The notes under the pieces were generated by a model. The model made no database searches. It saw only the letters and a list, made by a program, of their open reading frames with translations, and had not been told where the DNA came from. Shown in pieces: positions 25,783-35,023 of a stretch of 64,000 nucleotides of DNA. Source of the stretch: Methyloversatilis thermotolerans (GTDB lineage: Bacteria > Pseudomonadota > Gammaproteobacteria > Burkholderiales > Rhodocyclaceae); the NCBI RefSeq assembly GCF_000372885.1, contig NZ_KB889967.1:3547430-3611429 (forward strand). Direction: 5' to 3'. The position numbers and the translations under genes are program-made. Positions within the stretch are counted from its first letter, which is position 1, and each line of letters starts with the position of its first letter.

Positions 25783-27283
25783 TGCCGTCCGCACCTCTGC
25801 CGGCTGGCGCTCCGCCGGTCCGGTCTTCCTGCTGCTCTGCGCGCTGCTGTTCGTGCTCTACCGCGATACGGCACTGTCCATGGCCGAAATCTGGTGGCGC
25901 TCGGAAACCTTCGCCCACGGGCTCATCGTGCCGCCGGTCTTCCTGTGGTTGGTGTGGCGGCGCCGCGCCGCGCTGGCGGCACTCGATCCCCGGCCGAGCG
26001 CACTCGGCCTGCTGGCGCTGGTGCTGGCTTTCGCCGGCTGGCTCGTCGCCGACCTGGCCGGCGTGCAGGTGGTGCGACAACTGGCCTTCGTCGCCAGCAT
26101 TCCGGCGCTGGTGATTGCCGTGCTGGGCTGGCGCATCGCCTGGGACATCGCCTATCCGCTTGCCTTCCTCTTTCTTGGCGTACCCATGGGCGAAGGCCTG
26201 ATGCTGCCGCTGATGAACACCACTGCTGATTTCACCGTGTTCGCGCTGCAGGCCATGGGCTTTCCGGTGTACCGCGAGGGCACTTTCTTCGAACTGCCGT
26301 CCGGCAGCTGGTCGGTGGTCGAGGCCTGCAGCGGCCTGCGCTACCTGATCGCCTCGTTCACGGTGGGGGCCCTGTATGCCTACCTGAGCTATCGCAGCCC
26401 ATGGCGCCGGGCCGCCTTCATCGTCGCCGCTGTGGCCACGCCGGTACTGGCGAACTGGCTGCGCGCGCTGATGATCGTGCTGCTCGCCCACTACTCGGAC
26501 ATGAAGATCGCCACCGGCGTGGATCACATCATCTACGGCTGGGTTTTCTTCGGCGCGGTCATGCTGCTGCTGTTCTGGATCGGGTCCTTCTGGCAGGAAA
26601 GCGATGCCGTGGAGGTCCCCGCCGCCTCACCCGCGGTGCAGCGCAGCACCGCGCGCGCGCGCCTGTGGATGACCGCCGCGATCGCCGCGGTACTGCTGCT
26701 GGCGCCGCTGGCATTGAACGCCCTGTTCGATGGCCGGCCGCTGCCGCCGGCGCCGGCCTTCCGCCTGCCGGCCGTGCTCGACGGTGGCTGGGTGCGTGAC
26801 GACGGTGCCGAGCTGACCGACTGGCGCCCCACCTTCCAGAATCCGGACCGCGTGCACGTGGTGCAGTACCGCCGCAATGACGAGGTTGTGATGCTCGAGC
26901 TTGCCTGGTACGGCAAGCAGAGACAGGATGCCGAACTGATCAACTCGCGCAACTTCATGATCCGGCAGGAGCATGAGGTGTGGTCGAACGTCGGCGAGAG
27001 GATTACCGATACCCCGCTGCATCCGGTGCGCGAAACCCAGTTGCGCTCGCCCGCCTTGCGCCTGCTCATCCACGACTGGTTCGTGGTTGGTGACCGGCCC
27101 ACCACGAGCAGCGTGCGCGCCAAGCTGCTGTTCGCGCGCGACATCCTGCTCGGGCGCGGCGACGACGGCCATGCGGTGGTCATGTGGACGCCGCAGGACG
27201 CCGAGGGCAAGGCCGCCCGCGCGCGTCTGGAGGATTTTTCCGCGGCGCTGGCGCCTGCGTTGACCGGGGCGCTCGCGCCATGA
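25748..27283 (+). CDS. xrtA: Exosortase A with fused EpsI domain
   Basis: This is the membrane cysteine protease/transpeptidase that sorts PEP-CTERM proteins, here fused to an EpsI-type periplasmic domain. It has 511 residues. About eight membrane helices lie in residues 20-290. The catalytic triad is Cys194 in EACSGLRY, Arg239 in NWLRAL and His260 in GVDHIIYGW. EpsI follows from about 310, with DGGWVRDD, VVQYRR-like VHVVQYRRNDEV and ELAWYGKQRQDAELINSRN. The start overlaps the previous gene by 35 bases; ATG 25769, seven codons later, is an alternative. It sits mid-operon among the exosortase glycosyltransferases. The PEP-CTERM protein at 9122 is a likely substrate. Confidence 0.97.
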   Translation: MNTETSSMPVADAVRTSAGWRSAGPVFLLLCALLFVLYRDTALSMAEIWWRSETFAHGLIVPPVFLWLVWRRRAALAALDPRPSALGLLALVLAFAGWLVADLAGVQVVRQLAFVASIPALVIAVLGWRIAWDIAYPLAFLFLGVPMGEGLMLPLMNTTADFTVFALQAMGFPVYREGTFFELPSGSWSVVEACSGLRYLIASFTVGALYAYLSYRSPWRRAAFIVAAVATPVLANWLRALMIVLLAHYSDMKIATGVDHIIYGWVFFGAVMLLLFWIGSFWQESDAVEVPAASPAVQRSTARARLWMTAAIAAVLLLAPLALNALFDGRPLPPAPAFRLPAVLDGGWVRDDGAELTDWRPTFQNPDRVHVVQYRRNDEVVMLELAWYGKQRQDAELINSRNFMIRQEHEVWSNVGERITDTPLHPVRETQLRSPALRLLIHDWFVVGDRPTTSSVRAKLLFARDILLGRGDDGHAVVMWTPQDAEGKAARARLEDFSAALAPALTGALAP

Positions 27284-28404
27284 AGCGCGTCGTGCACGTG
27301 GTGCACCACTTCGGTACCGGCGGCATGGAGAACGGAATGGTCATCCTGTTCAACCATTTTCCGCAGGGTGATTTCGAACACCACGTGGTGTGCCTGCAAG
27401 GACATGCCGGTTTCGTCGAACGCATCCGCGATGGCGGTGCGGTGTTCCACGACATCGGCAAGAAGCCGGGCAAGGATCCGGCGCATTACTTCAGATTGTG
27501 GCGCCTGCTGCGCCGCCTGCGGCCGGACGTCCTGCACACGCGCAACCTGTCGGCGCTCGAGGCGGTGCTCATCGGCTGGCTGGCCGGCGTGCCGGCACGA
27601 ATACACGGGGAACACGGGCGCGACGTGTTCGATCTCGATGGCAGCAATGCCCGCTACAACCGGCTGCGCCGCCTCGTGCGCCCTTTCGTGAGCCGCTATC
27701 TGACGGTCAGTCGTGATCTGCAGCGCTGGCTGGTGGAGGTCATCGGTGCCGATCCGGCACGGGTGATACAGATCTACAACGGAGTGGACAAGCAGCGCTT
27801 CCGGCCGCGCGACGGCGAGGCGCGCGACGTGCTGCCGGCCGCCTGGCCGGCGGAAGCGGTCGTGATCGGCAGCGTCGGGCGCATGGTGGGCGTGAAGGAT
27901 TACCCGACGCTGGTGCGCGCCTTCATCGAGGCGGCGGCGCGACCGGGCGGCGAGCGATTGCGTCTGGTCATCGTCGGCGACGGTGGCGAGCGTGCCGTCT
28001 GTCAGGCGCTGCTCGACCAGGCGGGCGTGGCCGACCGGGCATGGCTGCCCGGCGAGCGTCGCGACATTCCAGAACTGATGCGCGCCTTCGATCTGTTCGT
28101 GCTGCCCTCGCTGGGCGAGGGGGTGTCGAATACCATACTGGAAGCCATGGCCTGCGGCCTGCCCATCGTGGCGACCGCAGTCGGCGGCACGCCGGAACTG
28201 GTCGAGGAGGGCGTCAATGGCCGCCTGTTCTCGCCGGGCGATGTGCAGGCACTGGCTGACCATGTGGCGGATTACGCAGCGCATGCCGCACTGCGGGATG
28301 CGCACGGAAGTGCTTCACGGCAGAAAATCGAGGCCTCCTTTAGCATTGAAGCCATGGTGGCCGCCTACCGCGACGCCTACTTCGAGCTGTCCAGTGCGCG
28401 CTAG
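27280..28404 (+). CDS. Exosortase-associated glycosyltransferase (TIGR03088-type)
   Basis: This 374-residue GT4 glycosyltransferase has the N-terminus VVHVVHHFGTGGMENGMVILFN and the donor-site run LPSLGEGVSNTILEAMACGLPIVATAVGG. It belongs to the group regularly found beside xrtA. ATG 27280 overlaps the xrtA stop by 4 bases and begins the family similarity; the frame is open further upstream only because it lies inside xrtA. Sugar donor unknown. Confidence 0.93.
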   Translation: MKRVVHVVHHFGTGGMENGMVILFNHFPQGDFEHHVVCLQGHAGFVERIRDGGAVFHDIGKKPGKDPAHYFRLWRLLRRLRPDVLHTRNLSALEAVLIGWLAGVPARIHGEHGRDVFDLDGSNARYNRLRRLVRPFVSRYLTVSRDLQRWLVEVIGADPARVIQIYNGVDKQRFRPRDGEARDVLPAAWPAEAVVIGSVGRMVGVKDYPTLVRAFIEAAARPGGERLRLVIVGDGGERAVCQALLDQAGVADRAWLPGERRDIPELMRAFDLFVLPSLGEGVSNTILEAMACGLPIVATAVGGTPELVEEGVNGRLFSPGDVQALADHVADYAAHAALRDAHGSASRQKIEASFSIEAMVAAYRDAYFELSSAR

Positions 28405-28440
28405 CGCCTGACGGCGACTCCACCAGAGGACACCTTCCGC

Positions 28441-30354
28441 ATGTGCGGTTTCGTAGGCATTTTCGACACGCGTGGCCGGCGCGACATCGGGCGCGACACC
28501 CTGCATCGCATGAACGAGGCGCAGCATCACCGCGGCCCCGACGAAGGCGATCTGCATCTCGAACCGGGCGTGGGGCTGGGTCACCGCCGGCTGTCCATCA
28601 TCGACGTGGCCAGCGGCCAGCAGCCGCTGGGCAACGAGGACGGGTCGGTCATCGTCGTGTTCAACGGCGAGATCTACAACTTCCAGTCGCTCATCCCCGA
28701 ACTGACCGCACTCGGCCACACCTTCCGCACGCGCAGCGACACCGAAGTCATCGTGCACGCCTGGGAGCAGTGGGGCGAAGCCTGTGTCGAACGCTTCCGC
28801 GGCATGTTCGCGTTCGCGCTGTACGACCGCAACCAGGACGTACTCTTCCTCGGGCGCGACCGGCTGGGCGTGAAGCCGCTGTTCTATTCGCTGCTGCCTG
28901 ACGGCCAGCTCATCTTCGGATCGGAGCTGAAGGCGCTGATGGCGCACGGCGGCCTGGCGACCGACATGGATCCGCTCGCCGTCGAGGAGTATTTCGCGCT
29001 CGGCTATGTCGCCGATCCGCGCACCATCTATCGCGGCGCCTTCAAGCTGGAGCCGGCGCACACGCTGCGCATCCGCCGCGGCGAAACGCCGCCGGCACCG
29101 CGCCGCTACTGGGATGTGGATTTCGGTCGCGTGGACGCGATCGACGAGGTCGAGGCGCAGGAAGAACTGATCCGCCGGCTGCGCGAATCGGTGAGCCTGC
29201 GCATGATTTCCGAGGTCCCGCTGGGGGCCTTCCTGTCCGGCGGCGTGGACTCTTCGGCGGTGGTGGCCATGATGGCGCAGGGCTCGGACAGCCCGGTCAA
29301 TACCTGCGCCATCGCGTTCGACGATCCGGCTTTCGACGAATCGAAATTCGCGCAGCAGGTGGCCGACCGCTACCGCACCCATCACCGCGTCGAAATGGTG
29401 GCATCCGACGATTTCGACCTGATCGACACGCTGGCCTGGCTGTACGACGAGCCCTATGCCGACAGTTCCGCGCTGCCCACCTACCGCGTGTGCCAGCTTG
29501 CACGCAAGCACGTGACGGTGGCGTTGTCCGGCGACGGCGGCGACGAGAACTTCGGCGGCTATCGCCGCTACCGCCTGCACCTGATGGAAGAGAAGCTGCG
29601 TGCGCGCCTGCCGCTCGGCCTGCGCCGCCCGCTGTTCCGCACCCTGGGGCAGCTCTATCCCAAGGCGGACTGGGCGCCGCGCGTATTCCGCGCCAAGAGC
29701 ACCTTCGAATCGCTGGCGCGCACCTCGGTCGAGGCCTACTTCCACTCGGTGTCCATCCTGCGCGATCCGATGCGCCAGCGCCTGTTCAGCCCGCGCATGA
29801 AGTCGGCGCTCGGCGGCTACAACGCGGTCGAGGTGTTCCACCGCCACGCGGCGCGCCACACCTCTGACGAACCGCTGTCGCTGGTGCAGTATCTCGATCT
29901 GAACACCTATCTGGTCGGCGACATCAATACCAAGGTGGATCGCGCCAGCATGGCGCATTCGCTCGAAGTGCGCGAACCGCTGATGGACCATCCGCTGGTC
30001 GAATGGCTGGCCACGCTGCCGGCATCGTTCAAGGTGCGCGGCCAGGAAGGCAAGTATCTGTTCAAGAAGTCGCTCGAACCGCACCTGCCGCACGACATCA
30101 TGTACCGACCCAAGATGGGTTTTTCGGTGCCCCTGTCACGCTGGTTCCGCGGTCCGCTCAAGCAGCGCGTGCGCGAGGCGGTGCTCGGCAGCCGGCTGGG
30201 CGATACCGGCTGGTTCAACCGGCCTTATCTCGAGCACCTGGTCGATGCCCACCAGTCCGGCCTGCGCGACTACAGCGCCTCGCTGTGGACCCTGCTCATG
30301 TTCGACGCCTTCCTGCGCAACGCGGAAGGCGCGGCCTTCCGCGACGCCGCCTGA
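28441..30354 (+). CDS. asnB: XrtA-type amidotransferase (asparagine synthetase-like)
   Basis: This 637-residue class II glutamine amidotransferase is of the AsnB type, with the TIGR03108 pattern of exosortase loci. Cys2 follows the initiator Met (MCGFVGIF), so the glutaminase is intact. GHRRLSIID and FNGEIYNF lie in the N-terminal domain. The synthetase domain has the PP-loop LSGGVDSSA near residue 265 and SGDGGDENFGGY. It probably amidates a carboxylated sugar or amino acid in the polymer rather than making free Asn (inference). It starts 36 bases after the previous gene, with AGAGGA about 12 bases upstream. Confidence 0.94.
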   Translation: MCGFVGIFDTRGRRDIGRDTLHRMNEAQHHRGPDEGDLHLEPGVGLGHRRLSIIDVASGQQPLGNEDGSVIVVFNGEIYNFQSLIPELTALGHTFRTRSDTEVIVHAWEQWGEACVERFRGMFAFALYDRNQDVLFLGRDRLGVKPLFYSLLPDGQLIFGSELKALMAHGGLATDMDPLAVEEYFALGYVADPRTIYRGAFKLEPAHTLRIRRGETPPAPRRYWDVDFGRVDAIDEVEAQEELIRRLRESVSLRMISEVPLGAFLSGGVDSSAVVAMMAQGSDSPVNTCAIAFDDPAFDESKFAQQVADRYRTHHRVEMVASDDFDLIDTLAWLYDEPYADSSALPTYRVCQLARKHVTVALSGDGGDENFGGYRRYRLHLMEEKLRARLPLGLRRPLFRTLGQLYPKADWAPRVFRAKSTFESLARTSVEAYFHSVSILRDPMRQRLFSPRMKSALGGYNAVEVFHRHAARHTSDEPLSLVQYLDLNTYLVGDINTKVDRASMAHSLEVREPLMDHPLVEWLATLPASFKVRGQEGKYLFKKSLEPHLPHDIMYRPKMGFSVPLSRWFRGPLKQRVREAVLGSRLGDTGWFNRPYLEHLVDAHQSGLRDYSASLWTLLMFDAFLRNAEGAAFRDAA

Positions 30355-30369
30355 GGATTCCTGTCACCG

Positions 30370-31584
30370 ATGCGCATCCTGCACGTACTGGACCACTCGA
30401 TTCCGCTGCACAGCGGCTACACCTTCCGCACCGCCGCCATCCTGCGCGAGCAGCGCCGGCTGGGCTGGGAGACGCATCATGTCACCAGCGTCAAGCACAC
30501 TGCGCCGGGGCCGCTGGTCGAGGAGGTGGATGGCCTGACCTTCCACCGCACACCATGGAGCCCCGGCGCGGTGGATCGCGTGCCGGTGCTGCGCGAACGT
30601 GCGCAGATGCAGGCGCTGGAAAGGCGTCTGCTCGAGGTGGCAACCCAGGTCCGGCCCGACGTGCTGCACGCCCATTCGCCGGTGCTGAATGCCTTCCCGG
30701 CGCTGAATGTGGGACGCCGTCTGGGCATACCGGTGGTGTATGAAATCCGCGCCTTCTGGGAGGATGCGGCGGTGGACCACGGCACCACCAGCGAAGGCAG
30801 CCTGCGCTACCGCGCCACGCGCGCGATGGAAACGCGCGCGGTGCAGCAGGTCGATGCGGTGACCACCATATGCGAAGGGCTGCGTCGCGATCTGGTCGCG
30901 CGCGGCGTGCCGGAGAGCAAGATCACTGTCATTCCGAACGCGGTCGATATCGACAACTTCGCCTATGGTGTGCCGGGCGACGACGCGCTGCGCACCGAGC
31001 TCGGACTGTCAGGCAAGCGTGTGCTCGGTTTTCTCGGCTCCTTCTACGCCTACGAGGGGCTGGACCTTCTGCTGCGCGCGCTGCCCGCCATCCTGCGCGA
31101 GGCGCCGGATGTGGCGGTGCTGCTGACCGGCGGCGGACCGCAGGACGACAACCTGAAAAAGCTCGCTGCCGAACTGGGGCTGCAGGATCACGTGAAATTC
31201 ACCGGCCGCGTGCCGCATGCCCAGGTGCAGCGCTACTACAGCCTGGTCGACGTGCTGGTCTATCCGCGCCACTCGATGCGCCTGACCGATCTGGTCACGC
31301 CATTGAAGCCGCTGGAAGCCATGGCGCAGGGCCTGCTGCTGGTGGCCTCCGACGTCGGCGGCCACAAGGAACTGATACGCGATGGTGAAACCGGCATGCT
31401 GTTCCGTGCCGGCGATGCCGACGATCTGGCGCGCAGCGTGCTGCGCCTGCTGTCCATGCAGCAGGTCTGGCCGCAACTGCGCGCCGCCGGCCGGCGCCAT
31501 GTCGAGACCGAGCGCAACTGGGCGGTGTCGGTGGCGCGCTATCGCGATGTCTATGGCCGTCTGACCGGCCGCGCCGCGGCATGA
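30370..31584 (+). CDS. Exosortase-associated glycosyltransferase (TIGR04063-type)
   Basis: This 404-residue GT4 enzyme begins MRILHVLDHSIPLHSGYTFR, the hallmark of the exosortase A glycosyltransferase group near the amidotransferase. The donor domain contains VIPNAVDIDNF, GFLGSFYAYEGLDLLLRA and VYPRHSMRLTDLVTPLKPLEA. It is one gene of the continuous plus-strand operon, 15 bases after the amidotransferase, and overlaps the next gene by 4 bases. Confidence 0.94.
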   Translation: MRILHVLDHSIPLHSGYTFRTAAILREQRRLGWETHHVTSVKHTAPGPLVEEVDGLTFHRTPWSPGAVDRVPVLRERAQMQALERRLLEVATQVRPDVLHAHSPVLNAFPALNVGRRLGIPVVYEIRAFWEDAAVDHGTTSEGSLRYRATRAMETRAVQQVDAVTTICEGLRRDLVARGVPESKITVIPNAVDIDNFAYGVPGDDALRTELGLSGKRVLGFLGSFYAYEGLDLLLRALPAILREAPDVAVLLTGGGPQDDNLKKLAAELGLQDHVKFTGRVPHAQVQRYYSLVDVLVYPRHSMRLTDLVTPLKPLEAMAQGLLLVASDVGGHKELIRDGETGMLFRAGDADDLARSVLRLLSMQQVWPQLRAAGRRHVETERNWAVSVARYRDVYGRLTGRAAA

Positions 31585-32828
31585 CGCGTGACGGGCCGCA
31601 CATCGTCGTCTTCTCGACGCTGTTCCCGAATGCCGCCCAGCCGCAGGCCGGGCTGTTCATCCGCGAGCGCATGTTCCGGGTCGGTGCCGAACTGCCGCTC
31701 ACCGTCGTTGCGCCGGTACCCTGGTTTCCCTTCCAGTCCGTGCTCAGGCTGATCCGGCCGCACTTCCGCCCGGATGTGCCGCGCGTCGAGACTCAGCAGG
31801 GTGTGACCGTACTGCATCCGCGCTTCCTGTCGGTGCCCGGCATGTTCAAGCGCTTCGACGGCGTGCTGCTGGCGCTGGGTGCGCTGGCCTGTCTGCGCCG
31901 GTTGCGGCGGGAAGGCCGGCTCGACGTGCTGGATGCGCATTTCGGCTATCCCGACGGCTATGCCGCCTCGCTGCTCGCGCGCTGGCTGCGCATTCCATTC
32001 ACCGTCACGCTGCGGGGTACCGAAGCGCGCCACGCGCGCACGCCCGGCCTGCGCGACAGGCTGCAGGCGGCGCTCGCGCGTGCCGACCGCGTGTTCTCGG
32101 TATCGGCTTCGCTGGCGGATATCGCCGCCGGCCTGGGCATCGCGCGCAGCAAGCTGCAGGTGGTGGGCAACGGCGTCGATACCGGCAAGTTCCACCCGGT
32201 GGACCGCGACCAGGCGCGGCGTTCGCTCGGCATACCGGATACCGCCACGGTACTGATCAGCGTGGGCGGCCTGACCGAGCGCAAGGGCTTTCACCGCGTG
32301 ATCGAACTGCTCCCTGCGCTGCGCAGCGAGCTGCCCGGACTGCTGTTCCTGATCGTCGGCGGCGCCAGTGCGGAAGGCGACCGCGGGCCGCAACTGAAGC
32401 AGCAGGTGCGCGATCTGGGCCTGGACGACTGCGTGCGCTTCCTCGGCACGCTGCCACCCGAGGCGCTCAAGCATCCGCTGTCCGCGGCCGATGTGTTCGT
32501 GCTGGCCACGCGCAACGAAGGCTGGGCCAATGTATTCCTGGAGGCCATGGCCTGCGGCCTGCCCGTGGTCACCACCGATGTGGGTGGCAACCGCGAGGTG
32601 GTGTGCCGCGATGAACTGGGAGCCGTCGTGCCTTTCGGTGACGCGGCGGCGCTGCAGGGCGCACTGCGCGAGGCGCTGGGCCGGAACTGGGATCGTGACG
32701 CGATACTGGCGCATGCGCGGGACAATGCATGGGACGGGCGCATCGCCGCGCTGGTCGACGCCTTTCGCGGTCTGCACGCGGTGCGCGCCGGGCAGACGGT
32801 CACTGGAGGAGTGAGCCAAGTTGGCTGA
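31581..32828 (+). CDS. GT4 glycosyltransferase
   Basis: This is a 415-residue GT-B glycosyltransferase. The acceptor domain starts VVFSTLFPNAAQPQAGLFIRE and contains DVLDAHFGYPDGYAASLLA. The donor domain has VVGNGVDTGKFHPV, VGGLTERKGFHRVIEL and RNEGWANVFLEAMACGLPVV. It follows the preceding gene with a 4-base ATGA overlap and overlaps the sulfotransferase gene by 8 bases. Acceptor and sugar are unknown. Confidence 0.92.
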   Translation: MTRDGPHIVVFSTLFPNAAQPQAGLFIRERMFRVGAELPLTVVAPVPWFPFQSVLRLIRPHFRPDVPRVETQQGVTVLHPRFLSVPGMFKRFDGVLLALGALACLRRLRREGRLDVLDAHFGYPDGYAASLLARWLRIPFTVTLRGTEARHARTPGLRDRLQAALARADRVFSVSASLADIAAGLGIARSKLQVVGNGVDTGKFHPVDRDQARRSLGIPDTATVLISVGGLTERKGFHRVIELLPALRSELPGLLFLIVGGASAEGDRGPQLKQQVRDLGLDDCVRFLGTLPPEALKHPLSAADVFVLATRNEGWANVFLEAMACGLPVVTTDVGGNREVVCRDELGAVVPFGDAAALQGALREALGRNWDRDAILAHARDNAWDGRIAALVDAFRGLHAVRAGQTVTGGVSQVG

Positions 32829-33654
32829 AGTATCGACATGGCGCCATCTGCGCGAGCAACTGGGTTATCGCAGCCTGCTCGCCGGAAAATGGTGCATACA
32901 ACGTCTGCCGCGCGCCAGCGGTGCGCGCCGCCATGTGTTCGTGGCCGGCATGCAGCGCTCGGGCACCAATATGCTGATGGATCTGATCGAGCGCAGCATG
33001 CTGACCGACGTCTATCACGAGCGCGATCCGCGTGCCTTCGACAACTACATGATGCGCGAGCTGCCGGTCATCCGACGCCTGGCCGAACAGTCGCGCGCGC
33101 CGCATTTCGTCATCAAATGCCTGTGCGAGCTGGACCAGTTGCCGGCGCTGATGGACGAGTTCCAGCCGTCGAAGGCGCTGTGGATCGTGCGCGAGTATCG
33201 CGACGCGGTGAATTCCGCGCTGGTGTCCTTCGGCCGCTTCAAGCAGCAGATCGAGCGCATCGCCACCGACAAGGCCGGTGACGAATGGTTTGCCCGCGGC
33301 ATGTCCGACGACACCACCCGACTGGTGCGCAGCGTCTGGCATCCGGACATGAGCGAGGCCGATGCCGCAGCGCTCATCTGGTATTTCCGCAATCTGCTGT
33401 TCTTCCAGCTCGGCCTGGACCGGAGGCGGGATGTGAAGCTGCTGTCCTACGAGGCGCTGGTCACCCAGCCTGCGCTCGAATGCGAACAGGCCTTCCGCTT
33501 CGTCGATCTGCCGTATACGCCCTTCATCACGCGCAAGGTGTTCGCGACGTCGATCAGCAAGAAGGCGCCGCCGCCGATATCCGGCGAGCTGGTGACCCTG
33601 TGCGACGGCCTGATGCAGCGTTTCCAGGCGCAGCGGGAGGCCACCGGTGGCTGA
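32821..33654 (+). CDS. Sulfotransferase-like protein
   Basis: This 277-residue protein has the PAPS-binding P-loop GMQRSGTNMLMDL near residues 42-54 and the 3'-phosphate motif LWIVREYRDAVNSAL near 120. It should transfer sulfate to a sugar or lipid in the cytosol. It starts with TTG 32821, preceded by GGAGGAG about 9 bases upstream; the start codon overlaps the previous gene by 8 bases in the pattern NTGGCTGA. No gene for PAPS synthesis lies in the window. Sulfation of the exopolysaccharide is the simplest reading (inference). Confidence 0.86.
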   Translation: MAEVSTWRHLREQLGYRSLLAGKWCIQRLPRASGARRHVFVAGMQRSGTNMLMDLIERSMLTDVYHERDPRAFDNYMMRELPVIRRLAEQSRAPHFVIKCLCELDQLPALMDEFQPSKALWIVREYRDAVNSALVSFGRFKQQIERIATDKAGDEWFARGMSDDTTRLVRSVWHPDMSEADAAALIWYFRNLLFFQLGLDRRRDVKLLSYEALVTQPALECEQAFRFVDLPYTPFITRKVFATSISKKAPPPISGELVTLCDGLMQRFQAQREATGG

Positions 33655-35008
33655 CCTGCGCACCCGCTTCATCGCTTCGCTGGTGTTTCCGCTTCAGGAG
33701 AGGCTGAAGCGCCACAGCACGGTGGCCGACCGGCGCGCGATGGAAGACAGCCAGTGGTGGCCGGCCGCGCGGCTGGAGGCGCTGCGCCTGCAGCGGCTGC
33801 GCGCATTGCTGGCGCATGCCGGATTGCACGTGCCCTACTACCGCGAACTGTTCGGGCGGCTCGCTTTCGATCCGGCGGGTGTCGCGTCGCCGGCCGATCT
33901 GCAACGACTGCCCTTCCTCGACAAGCCGGCGATACGCGCGCATACCGAGGCGCTGAAGGCCGACGACGCGCGGGGCCTGGCCCGCTTCAATACCGGCGGA
34001 TCGAGCGGCACGCCGCTCATCTTCTTCATCGGCAGCGAACGCGTCAGCCGGGACGTGGCGGCCAAGTGGCGCGCGACGCGCTGGTGGGGCGTGGACATCG
34101 GCGACCCGGAAATCGTGCTGTGGGGCAGTCCGATCGAACTGGGTGCGCAGGACCGCGTGCGCCTGCTGCGCGATCGTCTGATGCGCACCCGTCTGCTGCC
34201 TGCCTTCGAAATGTCGGATGCGCGCGTGCAGGGTTTCATCGACGAGATCCGCGCCATGCGGCCGCGCATGCTGTTCGGCTATCCGTCGGCCTTCGCGCAT
34301 ATCGCGCGGCATGCGCAGCGGCAGGGGCAGCGCATCGACGACCTTGGCATCAAGGTGGTGTTCGTCACGTCGGAGCGGCTGTACGACCACCAGCGCAGCC
34401 TGATCGAACAGACCTTCGGCGCGCCGGTGGCCAACGGCTACGGCGGCCGCGACGCCGGTTTCATCGCCCATCAGTGTCCGCATGGTTCCCTGCACATCAC
34501 GGCAGAGGACGTGATCATCGAAATCGTCGATCGCGAAGGGCGTGTGCTGCCCGCGGGTGAATCGGGCGAAATCGTGGTGACCCATCTGGCGACGCGCGAT
34601 TTCCCCTTCATCCGTTACCGTACCGGCGATGTCGGTACCCTGGCGGCGCCGGATGACGCGCCCTGCGGCTGTGGCCGCACGCTGCCGGTGCTGAAGGAGG
34701 TGCAGGGCCGCACCACCGATTTCATCGTCGCGCGCGACGGCACGGTGATGCACGGGCTGGCGCTGATCTACATCGTGCGCGACATGCCGGGCGTGGCCGC
34801 CTTCCGCATCGAACAGGAAAGTCTGGATCTGACGCGCGTGAAGGTGGTGGCCGAAGCCGGCTATCCGGCCGACGGCGACCAGCGCATCCGCGACGGCATG
34901 CGCGCCCGGCTCGGCGCCGAGGTCGAGGTGCTGGTCGAGCATGTGCCGCAGATCGCCGCCGAAGGATCGGGCAAGTTCCGCTATGTGGTGAGCAAGGTCG
35001 CGGCATGA
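33647..35008 (+). CDS. PaaK/CapK-like adenylate-forming enzyme
   Basis: This 453-residue protein resembles phenylacetate-CoA ligase-like and CapK proteins. It has the phosphate-binding FNTGGSSGTPLIFF (about 112-125), the adenine-binding NGYGGRDAGFIAHQ and YRTGDVGTL near 325, ending in the usual small C-terminal domain. It activates a carboxylic acid as an acyl-adenylate. In polysaccharide loci such proteins may prepare an acyl group for sugar decoration, but this is unproven. GTG 33647 overlaps the sulfotransferase gene by 8 bases in the same NTGGCTGA pattern. No dedicated acyl carrier is nearby. Confidence 0.86.
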   Translation: MADLRTRFIASLVFPLQERLKRHSTVADRRAMEDSQWWPAARLEALRLQRLRALLAHAGLHVPYYRELFGRLAFDPAGVASPADLQRLPFLDKPAIRAHTEALKADDARGLARFNTGGSSGTPLIFFIGSERVSRDVAAKWRATRWWGVDIGDPEIVLWGSPIELGAQDRVRLLRDRLMRTRLLPAFEMSDARVQGFIDEIRAMRPRMLFGYPSAFAHIARHAQRQGQRIDDLGIKVVFVTSERLYDHQRSLIEQTFGAPVANGYGGRDAGFIAHQCPHGSLHITAEDVIIEIVDREGRVLPAGESGEIVVTHLATRDFPFIRYRTGDVGTLAAPDDAPCGCGRTLPVLKEVQGRTTDFIVARDGTVMHGLALIYIVRDMPGVAAFRIEQESLDLTRVKVVAEAGYPADGDQRIRDGMRARLGAEVEVLVEHVPQIAAEGSGKFRYVVSKVAA

Positions 35009-35023
35009 CAAGGTATAGCGCCG

